DNA of 64,000 bases, taken from NCBI RefSeq assembly GCF_005406125.1, contig NZ_BIXZ01000001.1:434001-498000 (forward strand), read 5' to 3'. A program made the position numbers and the translations under genes. Below the pieces are notes generated by a model. The model was not told the DNA's origin. It saw nothing but the letters and a program-made list of their open reading frames with translations, and ran no database searches. Below, piece after piece: positions 8,830 to 17,904 of the stretch. Origin of the DNA: Haloarcula mannanilytica. Lineage in GTDB: Archaea > Halobacteriota > Halobacteria > Halobacteriales > Haloarculaceae. Position 1 is the stretch's first letter. Each line of letters begins with the position of its first letter.

Positions 8830-10005
8830 ATGGACATTGAAGCGAGAATCAAGCGTCGACAACGCCGGAACGGTGAGCCACGGCTCATTCAGGACTACGA
8901 GGCCATCTCACCGGTCGTTCACATCGAGGAACCGGCCGATCGCGGCCCGGTCCTCGAACGGCTGCTCGACCATCTCGACCCGGTGTTCGACGGGCAGTTA
9001 CCGCCGAACGCGTACGTCTACGGCCCGCACGGCTCCGGGAAATCCGCCGTTATCACGGCGCTTTTCGCCAATTTAGAACAGCTCCCGACAGCACAACAGG
9101 CGATTATCCACACGACGACCCGCGCACAGCCACCGACCTCTCCGTCGTTCGTCTACGTGAACGCCCGGGAGACCGCAAGCGAGTTCGCGTTTTACCACGC
9201 GGTGCTGGATTCGCTGGTGGAGGAGTCAGTCCCGGAACACGGGATCGGGACGGAGACGCTCAGGTCTCGCCTCCATGAACTGGTTCGAGAGCAACGAACC
9301 GGGGTCGTCATCGCGGTAGATCACGTCGGCGAGCCGGAGAGCATCGACGCCTCCTCGCTTGTCGACCTGTTTGCCGGCCTGCCGAGCAACGTCAGCTGGC
9401 TGGCTATCGGTCGTGACGACCCGTCGACGACAGAGCTGACGCGGTACACCGCCGAATCAATCGGCATCGACCGCTACCAGCGCCAGATGCTCGTCGACGT
9501 GTTGATGACCAGAACCTCGAACGGGCTGGCTCAGCAGGGACTCGATCACGGCCTGGCACGGCAAATCGCGGACTGGGCGGACGGCAACGCCCACGACGCC
9601 CTCGCGGCCCTGTTCATCGCGGCGGAGCTGGCAGAGGAAAACGGACAGGACCGCATCACGCAGGCGAACGTGGACACGGCCATCGAGGAAGTACCAGTTC
9701 CCTGCGTGTCGCTTGGCATCGTCCTCTCCCTGCCGACGAACCGACAGGCCGTCCTCAGAGAGCTCATCGACCTGGAGGACAGCGAGCGCTCGTCGGTGAC
9801 AGCGACGACGGAGGCAATCGCGTCCGCCCAATCACTCGACCTATCAGCCGGGACGGTCAAGCGGTTCCTCTATGAGATGGCCGAGTCCGGCGTCGTCGAC
9901 CGCGTCGAGGCGACGACGACAAACGGCCAGGGCCGCCCCCCGAGCCGGGTCGAACCGCGGTTCCCGCCGACGGCGTTCCGTCGGCTGTACGACCTGCGAC
10001 AGTAA
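8830..10005 (+). CDS. Orc1/Cdc6-like AAA+ ATPase with winged-helix end, divergent
   Basis: The 391-residue protein has a Walker A motif (YGPHGSGKSAV, about residues 63-73) and the sensor and lid arrangement of archaeal Orc1/Cdc6 proteins, ending in a winged-helix-like region (TVKRFLYEMAESGVVDRV). The Walker B position reads VVIAVDHVGEPE, with His where replication initiators normally carry Glu or Asp after the first Asp. Hydrolysis may therefore be altered. Haloarchaea carry many such paralogs, most not tied to an origin; no origin repeats were seen beside this one. It is likely a regulatory or accessory paralog. Confidence 0.75.
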   Translation: MDIEARIKRRQRRNGEPRLIQDYEAISPVVHIEEPADRGPVLERLLDHLDPVFDGQLPPNAYVYGPHGSGKSAVITALFANLEQLPTAQQAIIHTTTRAQPPTSPSFVYVNARETASEFAFYHAVLDSLVEESVPEHGIGTETLRSRLHELVREQRTGVVIAVDHVGEPESIDASSLVDLFAGLPSNVSWLAIGRDDPSTTELTRYTAESIGIDRYQRQMLVDVLMTRTSNGLAQQGLDHGLARQIADWADGNAHDALAALFIAAELAEENGQDRITQANVDTAIEEVPVPCVSLGIVLSLPTNRQAVLRELIDLEDSERSSVTATTEAIASAQSLDLSAGTVKRFLYEMAESGVVDRVEATTTNGQGRPPSRVEPRFPPTAFRRLYDLRQ

Positions 10006-10011
10006 TCCCCG

Positions 10012-10035
10012 TTTTGCCGCTGGTCGACGCTTTTT
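10012..10035 (+). terminator. T-tracts between convergent genes
   Basis: TTTT (10012-10015) and TTTTT (10031-10035) lie between the convergent Orc1/Cdc6-like gene and the sugar kinase. On the plus strand these are the usual archaeal termination signal for the ATPase gene. The second tract runs into the stop codon of the convergent gene. Confidence 0.4.
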
Positions 10036-11006
10036 CAGACGCGCTGTGACGGGTCGCCGGTTCCGCCGGTCAGCGCCGACGCCAGTGCGCCACGGACCAC
10101 CACGTCGTCGCCGAACTGCGTCAGCTGGATGTCCGGGATGTTCGACATCACCATATCGTCGAGTCGGTTCCGGATCGGCTCCAGGACCTGTTCGGGGTTG
10201 TTGAGCGCGACGGCCCCACCGACGTAGACCACGAGCGGCGCGTAGGAGTGAACGATGTTCGCGACGCCGATCGCGTTCCAGTGACAGATCTGATCGAGGA
10301 CGTGGGACGCGAACTCGTCTTCGCCGGCGTACTCGAAGATATCCGCCGCCGAAAACTCCTCTGTTTCGATGGGAAGTGCCGTCTCGACGGGGTCTTCGCG
10401 GTGCAGTTGCGTGGCGTACCGCGGGATGTTCTCGCCCGAACAGTACGCTTCCCAGTGCCCGTCGTGGCCACAGCCACAGGTCATGAATCCCTGGGGGTCG
10501 ATGGTCAGGTGGCCGACCTCCCCGGCGTTGCCGTCCCAGCCAGAGAGGATGTTCCCGTCGACGGCGACACCAGCGCCGACCCCGGACGAGATGGTGAGAT
10601 ACACCATGTCATCGGGATTTCGGTCCGAGTAGAACCGCTCGCCGATGACGCCGGCGTTGGCGTCGTTGTGCAGCGAGACCCGCTCGCTGCCGATGAGGTT
10701 CTCGACCGGGCCGGTCAGCGGAATCCGGTCGATAGTGTCGGGGAGGTTCGCGGGGTTCTCGACAACGCCTTCGGCCAAATCCATCGGCCCGAAGGACCCG
10801 ATACCGGCGGCAAGCACATCTGTCGGGGCGATGTCGGCAGCGTCACAGGCCTGTCGAATCGCATCAAGGACCGCTTCCGTGACCGCGATGCCCGACGGTC
10901 CCCGCGGTGTCTCAGTTTTGTGTGACGCGACTATCGAACCCGTCTCGTCACCGATAACAGCCCGAATATGTGTCGCTCCGAGGTCGACCCCTGCGTAAGC
11001 GCCCAT
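10035..11006 (-). CDS. ROK-family sugar kinase, probable glucokinase
   Basis: The 323-residue protein starts MGAYAGVDLGATHIRAVIGD, the ROK phosphate loop. It contains the catalytic region LHNDANAGVIGE and the zinc motif GHLTIDPQ followed by CGCGHDGHWEAYC, with the His and Cys residues of ROK kinases. The start at 11006 is favoured because the ROK loop begins there and a TATA-like AGTTAAGTATC lies about 30 bases upstream. Glucokinase is likely, given the adjoining pyruvate kinase and KDG kinase, although N-acetyl-sugar kinases have the same fold. Confidence 0.85.
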   Translation of the reverse strand: MGAYAGVDLGATHIRAVIGDETGSIVASHKTETPRGPSGIAVTEAVLDAIRQACDAADIAPTDVLAAGIGSFGPMDLAEGVVENPANLPDTIDRIPLTGPVENLIGSERVSLHNDANAGVIGERFYSDRNPDDMVYLTISSGVGAGVAVDGNILSGWDGNAGEVGHLTIDPQGFMTCGCGHDGHWEAYCSGENIPRYATQLHREDPVETALPIETEEFSAADIFEYAGEDEFASHVLDQICHWNAIGVANIVHSYAPLVVYVGGAVALNNPEQVLEPIRNRLDDMVMSNIPDIQLTQFGDDVVVRGALASALTGGTGDPSQRV

Positions 11007-11058
11007 GCTGGTCGAAGGGTTGCTCCACCGATACTTAACTACACAGATTCTACCGCGA

Positions 11059-12849
11059 TCAGTAGTCCCGCTCCGCGCCGGAGATGTCCTCCCGTCCGAC
11101 GGCCTCCTCGTAGACGACGCCGCGCTCCGAGTCCAGCGTGATGGTCGACCCGTCCGAGACACTGTCGGGCAGGTCCGCGTTCGAGATCATCGGAATCGAG
11201 AGTTCGCGGGCGACGATGGCCGCGTAGCTCGTTACGCCCTCATGGGCATCGATGATGCCGCCGATGCGGCTGGTGTCACCGAGGAACTCACCGTCGAACC
11301 CCTCCGGTACCGCCAGAATAGCTCCCTCGGGGACGTTCGAGAGGTCGCCCGGCGACTCCGCGGACGGAGCCGTTGAAATTCGGTGTACCGGTCCGGTCAC
11401 CAGGCCGTCGACGATGGAGCGGCCGCTGGTGACTGTTTCTGCCGCGACGTGGACTTTCAGCATGTTCGCCGTGTTCATCCCCTCCAGTTCGGTCATCATC
11501 CCGGAAAGGACGACGACCGTGTCACCGCTGTCCGCGGCCTCGGTGTCGAGCGCCGACTGGACCGCCGTCTGGATAATCGCGTCGGCCCCGTCGGTGGTGT
11601 ACTCGGTCGTTACGGGCGTGATGCCCCACGAGAGCGCGAGTTTCCGTCGGACGCGCTCGTTTGGCGTCGACGCGACGATGGGAATCGGCGGGCGGTACTT
11701 CGCTGCCTTCAGCGCGGTGTAGCCGGACTCGGAAGCAGCGACGACAGCCGACGCGCCGATATCGCGGGCGAGGAACCGCCCCGAGCGAGCGAGTGCGTCC
11801 GTCCGCGTGTCACCGGCGTTTGGCACGCGCTGCTCGCGGGACTCGGCGTACTCCTCGCTACTCTCGACATCGCGGATGATCCGGTCCATCGTCTCGACGA
11901 CGCGGGTCGGGTGGTCACCGATAGCCGTTTCGCCCGAAAGCATGACTGCATCCGTTCCGTCGAGGACGGCGTTTGCCACGTCAGAGGCCTCCGCGCGGGT
12001 CGGCCGCCGCGAGTGGACCATCGAGTCGAGCATCTCGGTCGCCGTGATAACCGGAACGCCGGCCTCGTGACAGCGGCGAATGATGCGCTTCTGGATGATC
12101 GGCACGTCTTCGAGCGGGCACTCGACACCGAGGTCCCCCCGGGCGACCATCACGCCGTAGGCCTCATCGATGATCGAGTCGAGGTTTTCGACCGCCCCTG
12201 CTCGTTCGATCTTGGCGATGATCGGGATGTCGACGCCGCGCGCTTCGAGCGCCTGGTTGATCTCGTAGATGTCCTCGCCGTCGCGGACAAAGGACGCGGC
12301 CACGAAATCCGGTTCCTTCTCGGCCGCTACGTCGAGTTCCTGCCTGTCGTTTTCCGTGATCGTCGGCAGATCGAGTTCGACGCCGGGGACATTGACACCC
12401 TTGCGGGCGGCCAGTTTCCCGCCGTTCTCGACGGTCGCAAACACCGTCTCGTCCTCGACGCGTTCGACGGTCGTCTCGATGCGTCCATCGTCGAGCAACA
12501 CCCGGTCACCCGGCTCGACTGCCGTGATCGACTGCGAGAGACCGACCTCCTCGGGCGTCGCGTCGTCGCCGACGACGTACCGGATGGTGGATCCCTCAGT
12601 GAGCTGGATCGGCTCGTCGATTGCCGCGGTCCGTACCTCCGGCCCCGGCATGTCGAGCATGGCCGCGACAGGCTCTTCGACCGCCTCGTCGACCTCGTGG
12701 ATGCGGTCGATCATCTCCCGGCGGTGTTCCGGCGAACCGTGGCTCGCGTTCAGTCTGGCAACGGACATGCCAGCTGTCGCAAGCGACGCGATGTCGTCGA
12801 CCGAGTCCGACGCGGGACCGAGGGTACAGACGATCTTTGCGCTACGCAT
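11059..12849 (-). CDS. pyk: Pyruvate kinase with a C-terminal PEP-utiliser-like domain
   Basis: The 596-residue protein begins MRSAKIVCTLGPASDS, the pyruvate kinase N-terminus; the frame extends 14 codons further but without family similarity. IAKIERAGAVENLD, VMVARGDLGVE and TATEMLDSMVHSRRPTRAE are active-site and magnesium regions. Residues about 480-590 form an extra swivelling domain like that of Bacillus pyruvate kinases. There the usual TSHAAIVARE motif reads TSYAAIVARE, so the phospho-histidine equivalent is Tyr. It makes pyruvate and ATP from phosphoenolpyruvate. It shares the minus-strand direction with kdgK and the ROK kinase. Confidence 0.95.
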   Translation of the reverse strand: MRSAKIVCTLGPASDSVDDIASLATAGMSVARLNASHGSPEHRREMIDRIHEVDEAVEEPVAAMLDMPGPEVRTAAIDEPIQLTEGSTIRYVVGDDATPEEVGLSQSITAVEPGDRVLLDDGRIETTVERVEDETVFATVENGGKLAARKGVNVPGVELDLPTITENDRQELDVAAEKEPDFVAASFVRDGEDIYEINQALEARGVDIPIIAKIERAGAVENLDSIIDEAYGVMVARGDLGVECPLEDVPIIQKRIIRRCHEAGVPVITATEMLDSMVHSRRPTRAEASDVANAVLDGTDAVMLSGETAIGDHPTRVVETMDRIIRDVESSEEYAESREQRVPNAGDTRTDALARSGRFLARDIGASAVVAASESGYTALKAAKYRPPIPIVASTPNERVRRKLALSWGITPVTTEYTTDGADAIIQTAVQSALDTEAADSGDTVVVLSGMMTELEGMNTANMLKVHVAAETVTSGRSIVDGLVTGPVHRISTAPSAESPGDLSNVPEGAILAVPEGFDGEFLGDTSRIGGIIDAHEGVTSYAAIVARELSIPMISNADLPDSVSDGSTITLDSERGVVYEEAVGREDISGAERDY

Positions 12850-12949
12850 TGTGGCCTCCGACTCCCAGGAGCCACAGTTTACAGCGTTCATAGTTAATCA
12901 TACCCTGACGTTCCCCGCGAGGGGATAAGAAGCTTGTTGGACGCCGTAG

Positions 12950-13909
12950 CTACCGCGAAATCGCTTCCGTGTCGCCGCTGAGAATCGAACGGATTTCGTC
13001 GGGCGAAACGACGGCTATATCGCCCGGGATGGACCGCTTGAGCGCCGCCGTCGCGGCACCCCACGCGAGCCCGTCGGAGACGCTGCCGCCCGAGAGGTAC
13101 TGCGAGAGGAAGCCGCCGACGAACGAATCGCCGGTTCCGACCGGATGGTCGTCCGTCGCCTCGAAGGTGGGTTGCTCGACCACGGCACCGTCAGCGAGTG
13201 CGAGCGCGCCCTCACTGCCCCGGGTTATCACCGTCACCTCGAACCCGTACTCGTCAGCGAGGTCCCGAGCGACCGCTTCCGTGTCACCGTCCCGGTCCAG
13301 CACGACGTTGGCATCGCGCTCGGCGACCACGAGCACGTCGACGGCCGGGAACAGTTCGGTCAGGACCGAGCGGGCTTCCGCCGGCGTCCAGAGCTTCGAG
13401 CGGTAGTTCAGGTCGAGACTCGTCGTCGTCCCCGCGTCCTGTGCGAGCGAGAGGAGATCGGTGGTCGTCGATTCCAGCGTCTCCGAGAGCGCCGGCGTGA
13501 TTCCCGAGGTGTGGAATCCGGTTGCGTTTTCAATCGTCTCTGTTGGCAATTCTTCGGGCGTCGCAGTTGTGACACTGGCGTTTCGCCGGTCGTAGATAAC
13601 CTCGTTGCCTCGCGGTGGACTGCCCTGTTCGAGGTAGTACGTCCCCTGCCGGGCGGTGTCGGCGTCGTCCCAGGCGATATCGACCGACACGCCGTGGTGT
13701 TTGAGTTCTCCGGTGACCCGGCGGCCGACCGGCGAATCCGGGAGCTTCGAGGTCCACATCGCATCGAGTCCGAGCCGCTGAGCGGCGACTGCGACGTTTG
13801 ACTCCGCACCGGCCGCCCGGACGGTGTACTGGTCTGCAGTCTCCAGTCGCTCGTCATCGGGCGGCGATAGCCGCAACATCGTCTCGCCGAACGTAACTAG
13901 CTCCGTCAT
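12950..13909 (-). CDS. kdgK: 2-keto-3-deoxygluconate kinase (PfkB family)
   Basis: The 319-residue PfkB-type kinase opens MTELVTFGETMLRLSPP and carries AAGAESNVAVAAQRLG (sugar-binding) and DDHPVGTGDSFVGGFL (catalytic Asp and anion hole). In haloarchaea such enzymes phosphorylate 2-keto-3-deoxygluconate in the semi-phosphorylative Entner-Doudoroff path, which feeds pyruvate kinase, its upstream-strand neighbour here. A TATA-like GATTTATAGCC lies about 34 bases before the ATG. Specificity is assigned by sequence style and context. Confidence 0.88.
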   Translation of the reverse strand: MTELVTFGETMLRLSPPDDERLETADQYTVRAAGAESNVAVAAQRLGLDAMWTSKLPDSPVGRRVTGELKHHGVSVDIAWDDADTARQGTYYLEQGSPPRGNEVIYDRRNASVTTATPEELPTETIENATGFHTSGITPALSETLESTTTDLLSLAQDAGTTTSLDLNYRSKLWTPAEARSVLTELFPAVDVLVVAERDANVVLDRDGDTEAVARDLADEYGFEVTVITRGSEGALALADGAVVEQPTFEATDDHPVGTGDSFVGGFLSQYLSGGSVSDGLAWGAATAALKRSIPGDIAVVSPDEIRSILSGDTEAISR

Positions 13910-14041
13910 ATCCGACGTTCCTCACTGGGTGGCTATAAATCCCGGAGAACCAGTCGCCTGTAAGAGACATTAATCCTCGCCTACCAGCTCGTAGAAAGTG
14001 GTTTCGTCGCGTGAACCTGGACAATCGGCGTTAGAGGGTCT

Positions 14042-14054
14042 CCAAAAGCTTATG
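14042..14054 (+). promoter_or_regulatory. Promoter of the binding protein-transducer unit
   Basis: CCAAAAGCTTATG places a purine-rich BRE-like stretch and a CTTATG TATA box 27-32 bases before the ATG at 14081. This spacing predicts a leaderless transcript beginning at the start codon. Confidence 0.5.
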
Positions 14055-14080
14055 TGCAATACTAATTTACACTCGCGGGT

Positions 14081-15439
14081 ATGGATTCAGGGAGAAATGG
14101 TGGTGGAAGGTCCGTCTTTAGGCGGAACCTACTACGTTCAATCGGCGCGTCCGGGCTCGCCGGGCTTGCGGGTTGTGGTGGCAGTGAGGGTGTAACAGAT
14201 GGAGGCGGGACACCGACTCCCACTCCGGTCGGCAACTATCCGGTTTCCGGGGACTCGGTGACGTTCGGTTTCAACGTCGCGTCCTCCGGCACGTATTCGG
14301 CGGCCGGGCAGCAGGAACTGCGAGGGTTCGAACTCGCAGTCAAACACATCAACAACGGCGGTGGATGGGTAACGAACGACAGTTACGAGTCGCCCCTGAG
14401 CGGTGACGGACTCCTCGGAAAAGACGTTGAGTACGCTGTCGAGGACACCGGCGGCAGTTCTGACACGGCCCGGACCAACGCACAGCGTCTTGTTGACAGC
14501 GAGGAGGCTATCATGCTCGCCGGCGGTACGTCCAGCGGTGCGGGAGTGGCCAATCAGGAGGTCGCCGCCCAGAATCAGGTCGTGTACATGGCGACGATGG
14601 CCCACGCGAACTCGCTGACGGGTGCCGAGTGTAACCGGTATGCCTTCCGCGAGATGTTCAACAGCCATATGACGGCCGAGGCGCTGGCTCCGGTTCTCCG
14701 TGAGGAGTACGGCGAGAACGTCAACTACGCCAAGTTCTTCGAAAAGAACGACTGGGGCAAGACGATGCGGGACGATATGGATGCGGCCCTCGGAGAGATT
14801 GGCTGGTCACCCGTCTGGGAACACAGTTCCCAGGTCGGGACGAGCGATTTCTCGCAGTACGCTTCTGAGATCAAATCAGTCGATTTCGATGTAATCGTCC
14901 TCAGTCTTCGTGGCCTTGACGCAGCGAACGCTCTCAGGGCATTCCGTGAAGCGTTCCCGGATTCGGATATCGTCCTCCCGTTGGCCTCGTTGGAAGTCGC
15001 CCAGACCGCGGGCGATGCGATAGACGGCGTACTGGGCACTGTCGCCTGGAGCCCGGCTATCACCTCACCGCTATCCGATACCTTCCGGGAGGCGTTCCGG
15101 GGAGAGTACAGCGGGACGGCGGCGTCTATCCCGTCGGGATCGGCGCACATCGCGTACACGCAAACGCTTCAGTACGCCAGTGCGGTCGAGCGAGCGGGGA
15201 CGTTCAATCCGATTGAGGTTATCGCGGAACTCGAAGACCACGGGTACGACGCCGGCCTTGGATCGCAGACGCTCCGGGCCTGTGACCATCAGGCGATGCG
15301 TCGGGTCCCGGTTGTCAGAGGGAAGCCGGAGGCAGAGCAGTCCTACGGGTCGTACTACGGCCTGATCGGAGAGCCAGCAAATGTGCAGTACGGGTGCGAT
15401 AGCGGTCCAGCGGCCGAGTGCTCGCTTGGAGGGAGCTAA
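14081..15439 (+). CDS. Tat-exported lipoprotein, branched-chain amino acid/amide-type binding protein (BasB-like)
   Basis: The 452-residue protein has a twin-arginine lipoprotein signal, FRRNLLRSIGASGLAGLAGC, with the lipobox Cys near residue 32, followed by a Thr/Pro-rich linker. The rest is a type-I periplasmic-binding fold of the LivK kind (VTFGFNVASSGTYSAAGQQ; GGTSSGAGVANQEVAAQNQV). No permease or ATPase genes adjoin it; a transducer follows three bases after its stop. This matches the BasB/BasT and CosB/CosT pairs of Halobacterium, where a lipoprotein presents the ligand to a transducer. Ligand unknown; amino acid or amide is the family expectation. Confidence 0.88.
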   Translation: MDSGRNGGGRSVFRRNLLRSIGASGLAGLAGCGGSEGVTDGGGTPTPTPVGNYPVSGDSVTFGFNVASSGTYSAAGQQELRGFELAVKHINNGGGWVTNDSYESPLSGDGLLGKDVEYAVEDTGGSSDTARTNAQRLVDSEEAIMLAGGTSSGAGVANQEVAAQNQVVYMATMAHANSLTGAECNRYAFREMFNSHMTAEALAPVLREEYGENVNYAKFFEKNDWGKTMRDDMDAALGEIGWSPVWEHSSQVGTSDFSQYASEIKSVDFDVIVLSLRGLDAANALRAFREAFPDSDIVLPLASLEVAQTAGDAIDGVLGTVAWSPAITSPLSDTFREAFRGEYSGTAASIPSGSAHIAYTQTLQYASAVERAGTFNPIEVIAELEDHGYDAGLGSQTLRACDHQAMRRVPVVRGKPEAEQSYGSYYGLIGEPANVQYGCDSGPAAECSLGGS

Positions 15440-15441
15440 CT

Positions 15442-17367
15442 ATGAGTTCAGACGACACAGAGATAACAGACAGTTCAGCGACCGACTCAAACGCGTCCGG
15501 TGGAATTCTGGCCACGGTGGTCCCGGATTTCATCCGGCGAAACTTCGCACTGAAGTTCGGTATCGTCCTCTTTATCATGGCACTGTCGGTGGGGCTTGTC
15601 GGTCTCGCCGCGACAGAGCAAGTCAGGGACTACACGGAACAGCAAGTCCTGAGCGACTACGAAAACGCCGCGGCACAGGAAGCCGATATCCTATCACAGT
15701 GGGTCGATCGAAACCGGTTATCGACCCAGTTCGTCTCTTCGGACGATATCTGGGCCAGTAGCAATACCGACGATATCGAGATCGAACTCAACAATCGGAA
15801 GGCCGCCTTATCTGCGGACGCTGCCGACATCCACCTGGTCGAACGCGGTGCCACCCAGACGGAAGTCGTCGCCAGCACGTCTAACTCGCAGGTGTTGACC
15901 AACTCACCGCTGGAATCGACAAACAGGGCCTGGTTTACCGATGTCAGCTTCGAAGCAGCGAGTGATGTCGTCATCTCCGACGTGTATCAGACGAACTCCG
16001 GCCCAGTCGTGGGCTTCGTCAGCCCCGTCGACGCCACACAGAACCGATACATCCTCATCGAGTACTCCCTCGATGAGATCGCGAACTCGCTTCAAGGAAA
16101 CAACAGGGCCGAAGGCGGGTTCACGCAGGTCGTCAACAGTTCAGCAGTCGTCATGGTCGACGAACCCAGAGACGGGAGCCGCGGCCTCGGCGAGAACATG
16201 CTGCAGTCATACAGTTCGAACACCCGCGCCACCGCACCGATCGACGCGGCAGACGACCTTCGCTCGTCGGACCAGCCATCCGGTGTCAGCCCGAACATGC
16301 CCGCAGGCGACGTGCTCAACGAACGCTACACCGTGGGCTATGCGCCGATTCAAGGGACTGACTGGGTCGTTCTCGTACACGCACCCAACTCTGCCGTGTT
16401 CGGGTTCGTCCAGAACGTCCAGCAGTACGGGCTCATCGGCACGGCATTGATGGTTTTGCTCATCGCGGGTGTCGGAGCCATACTCGGGTACAACACGGCA
16501 ACATCGATTGACCGGCTGACCAGAAAAACGGACCAGATGCGACAGGGGAACCTCGATGTGGATATCGCTACCGGTCGCATCGACAACATCGGCCGCCTGT
16601 ACAGCGGGTTCGCTGACATGCGCGACGCGCTCAAAGAGCAGATCAACGAGGCCGAACGCGCCCAGAAGGAGGCAGAGGTCTCCCGGGCCGAGGCCCTCGA
16701 AGTCAACAAGTACCTCCAGAAGAAGGCCGAAGAGTTCTCTAACGTGATGGAGGAGACGGCTGCCGGAAATCTCACCGAGCGGATGGCGACTGACGGCGAG
16801 AACGAGTCGATGGACCGCATCGCCAACGAATTCAACGGCATGGTCGACGAACTCGAAAAGACCGTCGGTCAGCTCAACAGTTTCGCCGACGAGGTCGCGG
16901 AATCCGGTGATGTCGTTCTGTCGAGTGCGGAATCTGTCCGTGACGCGTCCGAACAGGTCGCCGAATCCACACAGAAGATCTCCGACGACGCCTACGACCA
17001 GAAGGACCGCCTCGCGTCCATCTCAGAGGAACTTGACACCCTCGTCGACACGCTTGAAGAGCTGGAAGCGAACAATCCGGACATCGACCTGGGCGACTCG
17101 CTCGAACGGTTCCGGACGGTGGCGACCACACTGCAGTCGGCCGCTGAAACGAGCGACCAGATGATGGCCGAAACCCAGACCGTTGCTGGGGCGGCCGAAG
17201 AGCAGGCCGCGGAACTCAACGAAGTGTCCTCGCGTGCCGAACAGCTCAAACGCTACGCGAAGCCACTCGGTGACATCCTGAATCGCTTCGAGACCGAAGC
17301 CGAACACGAGTTCGTCTTCTCCGGCGGCCCATCCCAGAGTCTCGGCGAAGAGGAAGAAGAAGAGTAG
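15442..17367 (+). CDS. Membrane chemotaxis transducer lacking the signalling hairpin tip (BasT-like)
   Basis: The 641-residue protein starts MSSDDTEITD at 15442. A membrane span lies near residues 36-56, an outside Cache-like domain at about 57-320 and a second span near 335-357. Then come HAMP (RQGNLDVDIATGRIDN), a linker and a second HAMP (TAAGNLTERMATDG). The signalling region starts normally (VAESTQKISDDAYDQKDRL) and ends with a usual Htr tail (RFETEAEHEFVFSGG), but the DQTNMLALNANIEAARAGE tip that contacts CheA and CheW is absent. The two arms are joined by a short stretch (ANNPDIDLGDSLERF). The frame is open throughout, so this is not a simple frameshift. It partners the preceding binding protein. 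Confidence 0.88.
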   Translation: MSSDDTEITDSSATDSNASGGILATVVPDFIRRNFALKFGIVLFIMALSVGLVGLAATEQVRDYTEQQVLSDYENAAAQEADILSQWVDRNRLSTQFVSSDDIWASSNTDDIEIELNNRKAALSADAADIHLVERGATQTEVVASTSNSQVLTNSPLESTNRAWFTDVSFEAASDVVISDVYQTNSGPVVGFVSPVDATQNRYILIEYSLDEIANSLQGNNRAEGGFTQVVNSSAVVMVDEPRDGSRGLGENMLQSYSSNTRATAPIDAADDLRSSDQPSGVSPNMPAGDVLNERYTVGYAPIQGTDWVVLVHAPNSAVFGFVQNVQQYGLIGTALMVLLIAGVGAILGYNTATSIDRLTRKTDQMRQGNLDVDIATGRIDNIGRLYSGFADMRDALKEQINEAERAQKEAEVSRAEALEVNKYLQKKAEEFSNVMEETAAGNLTERMATDGENESMDRIANEFNGMVDELEKTVGQLNSFADEVAESGDVVLSSAESVRDASEQVAESTQKISDDAYDQKDRLASISEELDTLVDTLEELEANNPDIDLGDSLERFRTVATTLQSAAETSDQMMAETQTVAGAAEEQAAELNEVSSRAEQLKRYAKPLGDILNRFETEAEHEFVFSGGPSQSLGEEEEEE

Positions 17368-17421
17368 GCTGTTTCTACTGTCACCGAAACCGGTTTTCGC
17401 GCTGGGATCGTACCGTATTTA

Positions 17422-17850
17422 ATGAGCGACGACGCAGGCGATATCTCACAGGCGGACCTCGCCGAGTACTGTCGAACCCAGGCCGCGATTCTTGCGGGCC
17501 ATCTGGAACAGCGCAGCTCGGAGCTTTCCGATCTGCTCGAAGCAATAGAACAGGACACTGCCCACGCTCGTGCGGCGTTGACCAGCGGCGACAGCGAATC
17601 TCTTGCTGAGAATCCGGAAGCAGCTGTTGCCGACATCGAGGCCAAACAAGAGCGGGCACAGGACAAGCAAGCGGAGATCGACGAGTACCGAACGCTCACC
17701 GAGGGGTACACGGACCTCGCCGAACAACTCGCCGACGGCACCGGTGACCTCGAAACAGTGCTGGAGTTCGAGATGGACACTGACGCCCCGTCCTATTTCG
17801 ACGCCGAGACGACGATCCTGGGGGTAGCGACCGGCAAGGATACCGACTGA
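17422..17850 (+). CDS. Small acidic helical protein downstream of the transducer
   Basis: The 142-residue protein (MSDDAGDISQADLAEYC) is acidic and mostly helical, with long heptad-like segments between residues 20 and 110 and no signal or membrane segment. It begins 54 bases after the transducer stop in the same direction, so it may be co-transcribed. No family was recognised. It could be an adaptor or methylation-related partner of the tipless transducer, but that is speculation from position only. Confidence 0.65.
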   Translation: MSDDAGDISQADLAEYCRTQAAILAGHLEQRSSELSDLLEAIEQDTAHARAALTSGDSESLAENPEAAVADIEAKQERAQDKQAEIDEYRTLTEGYTDLAEQLADGTGDLETVLEFEMDTDAPSYFDAETTILGVATGKDTD

Positions 17851-17904
17851 CGACTGTCTCACCTACAGAAGGCATCTACCCCGCTAAAATATTAGCTTTC
17901 AGTA

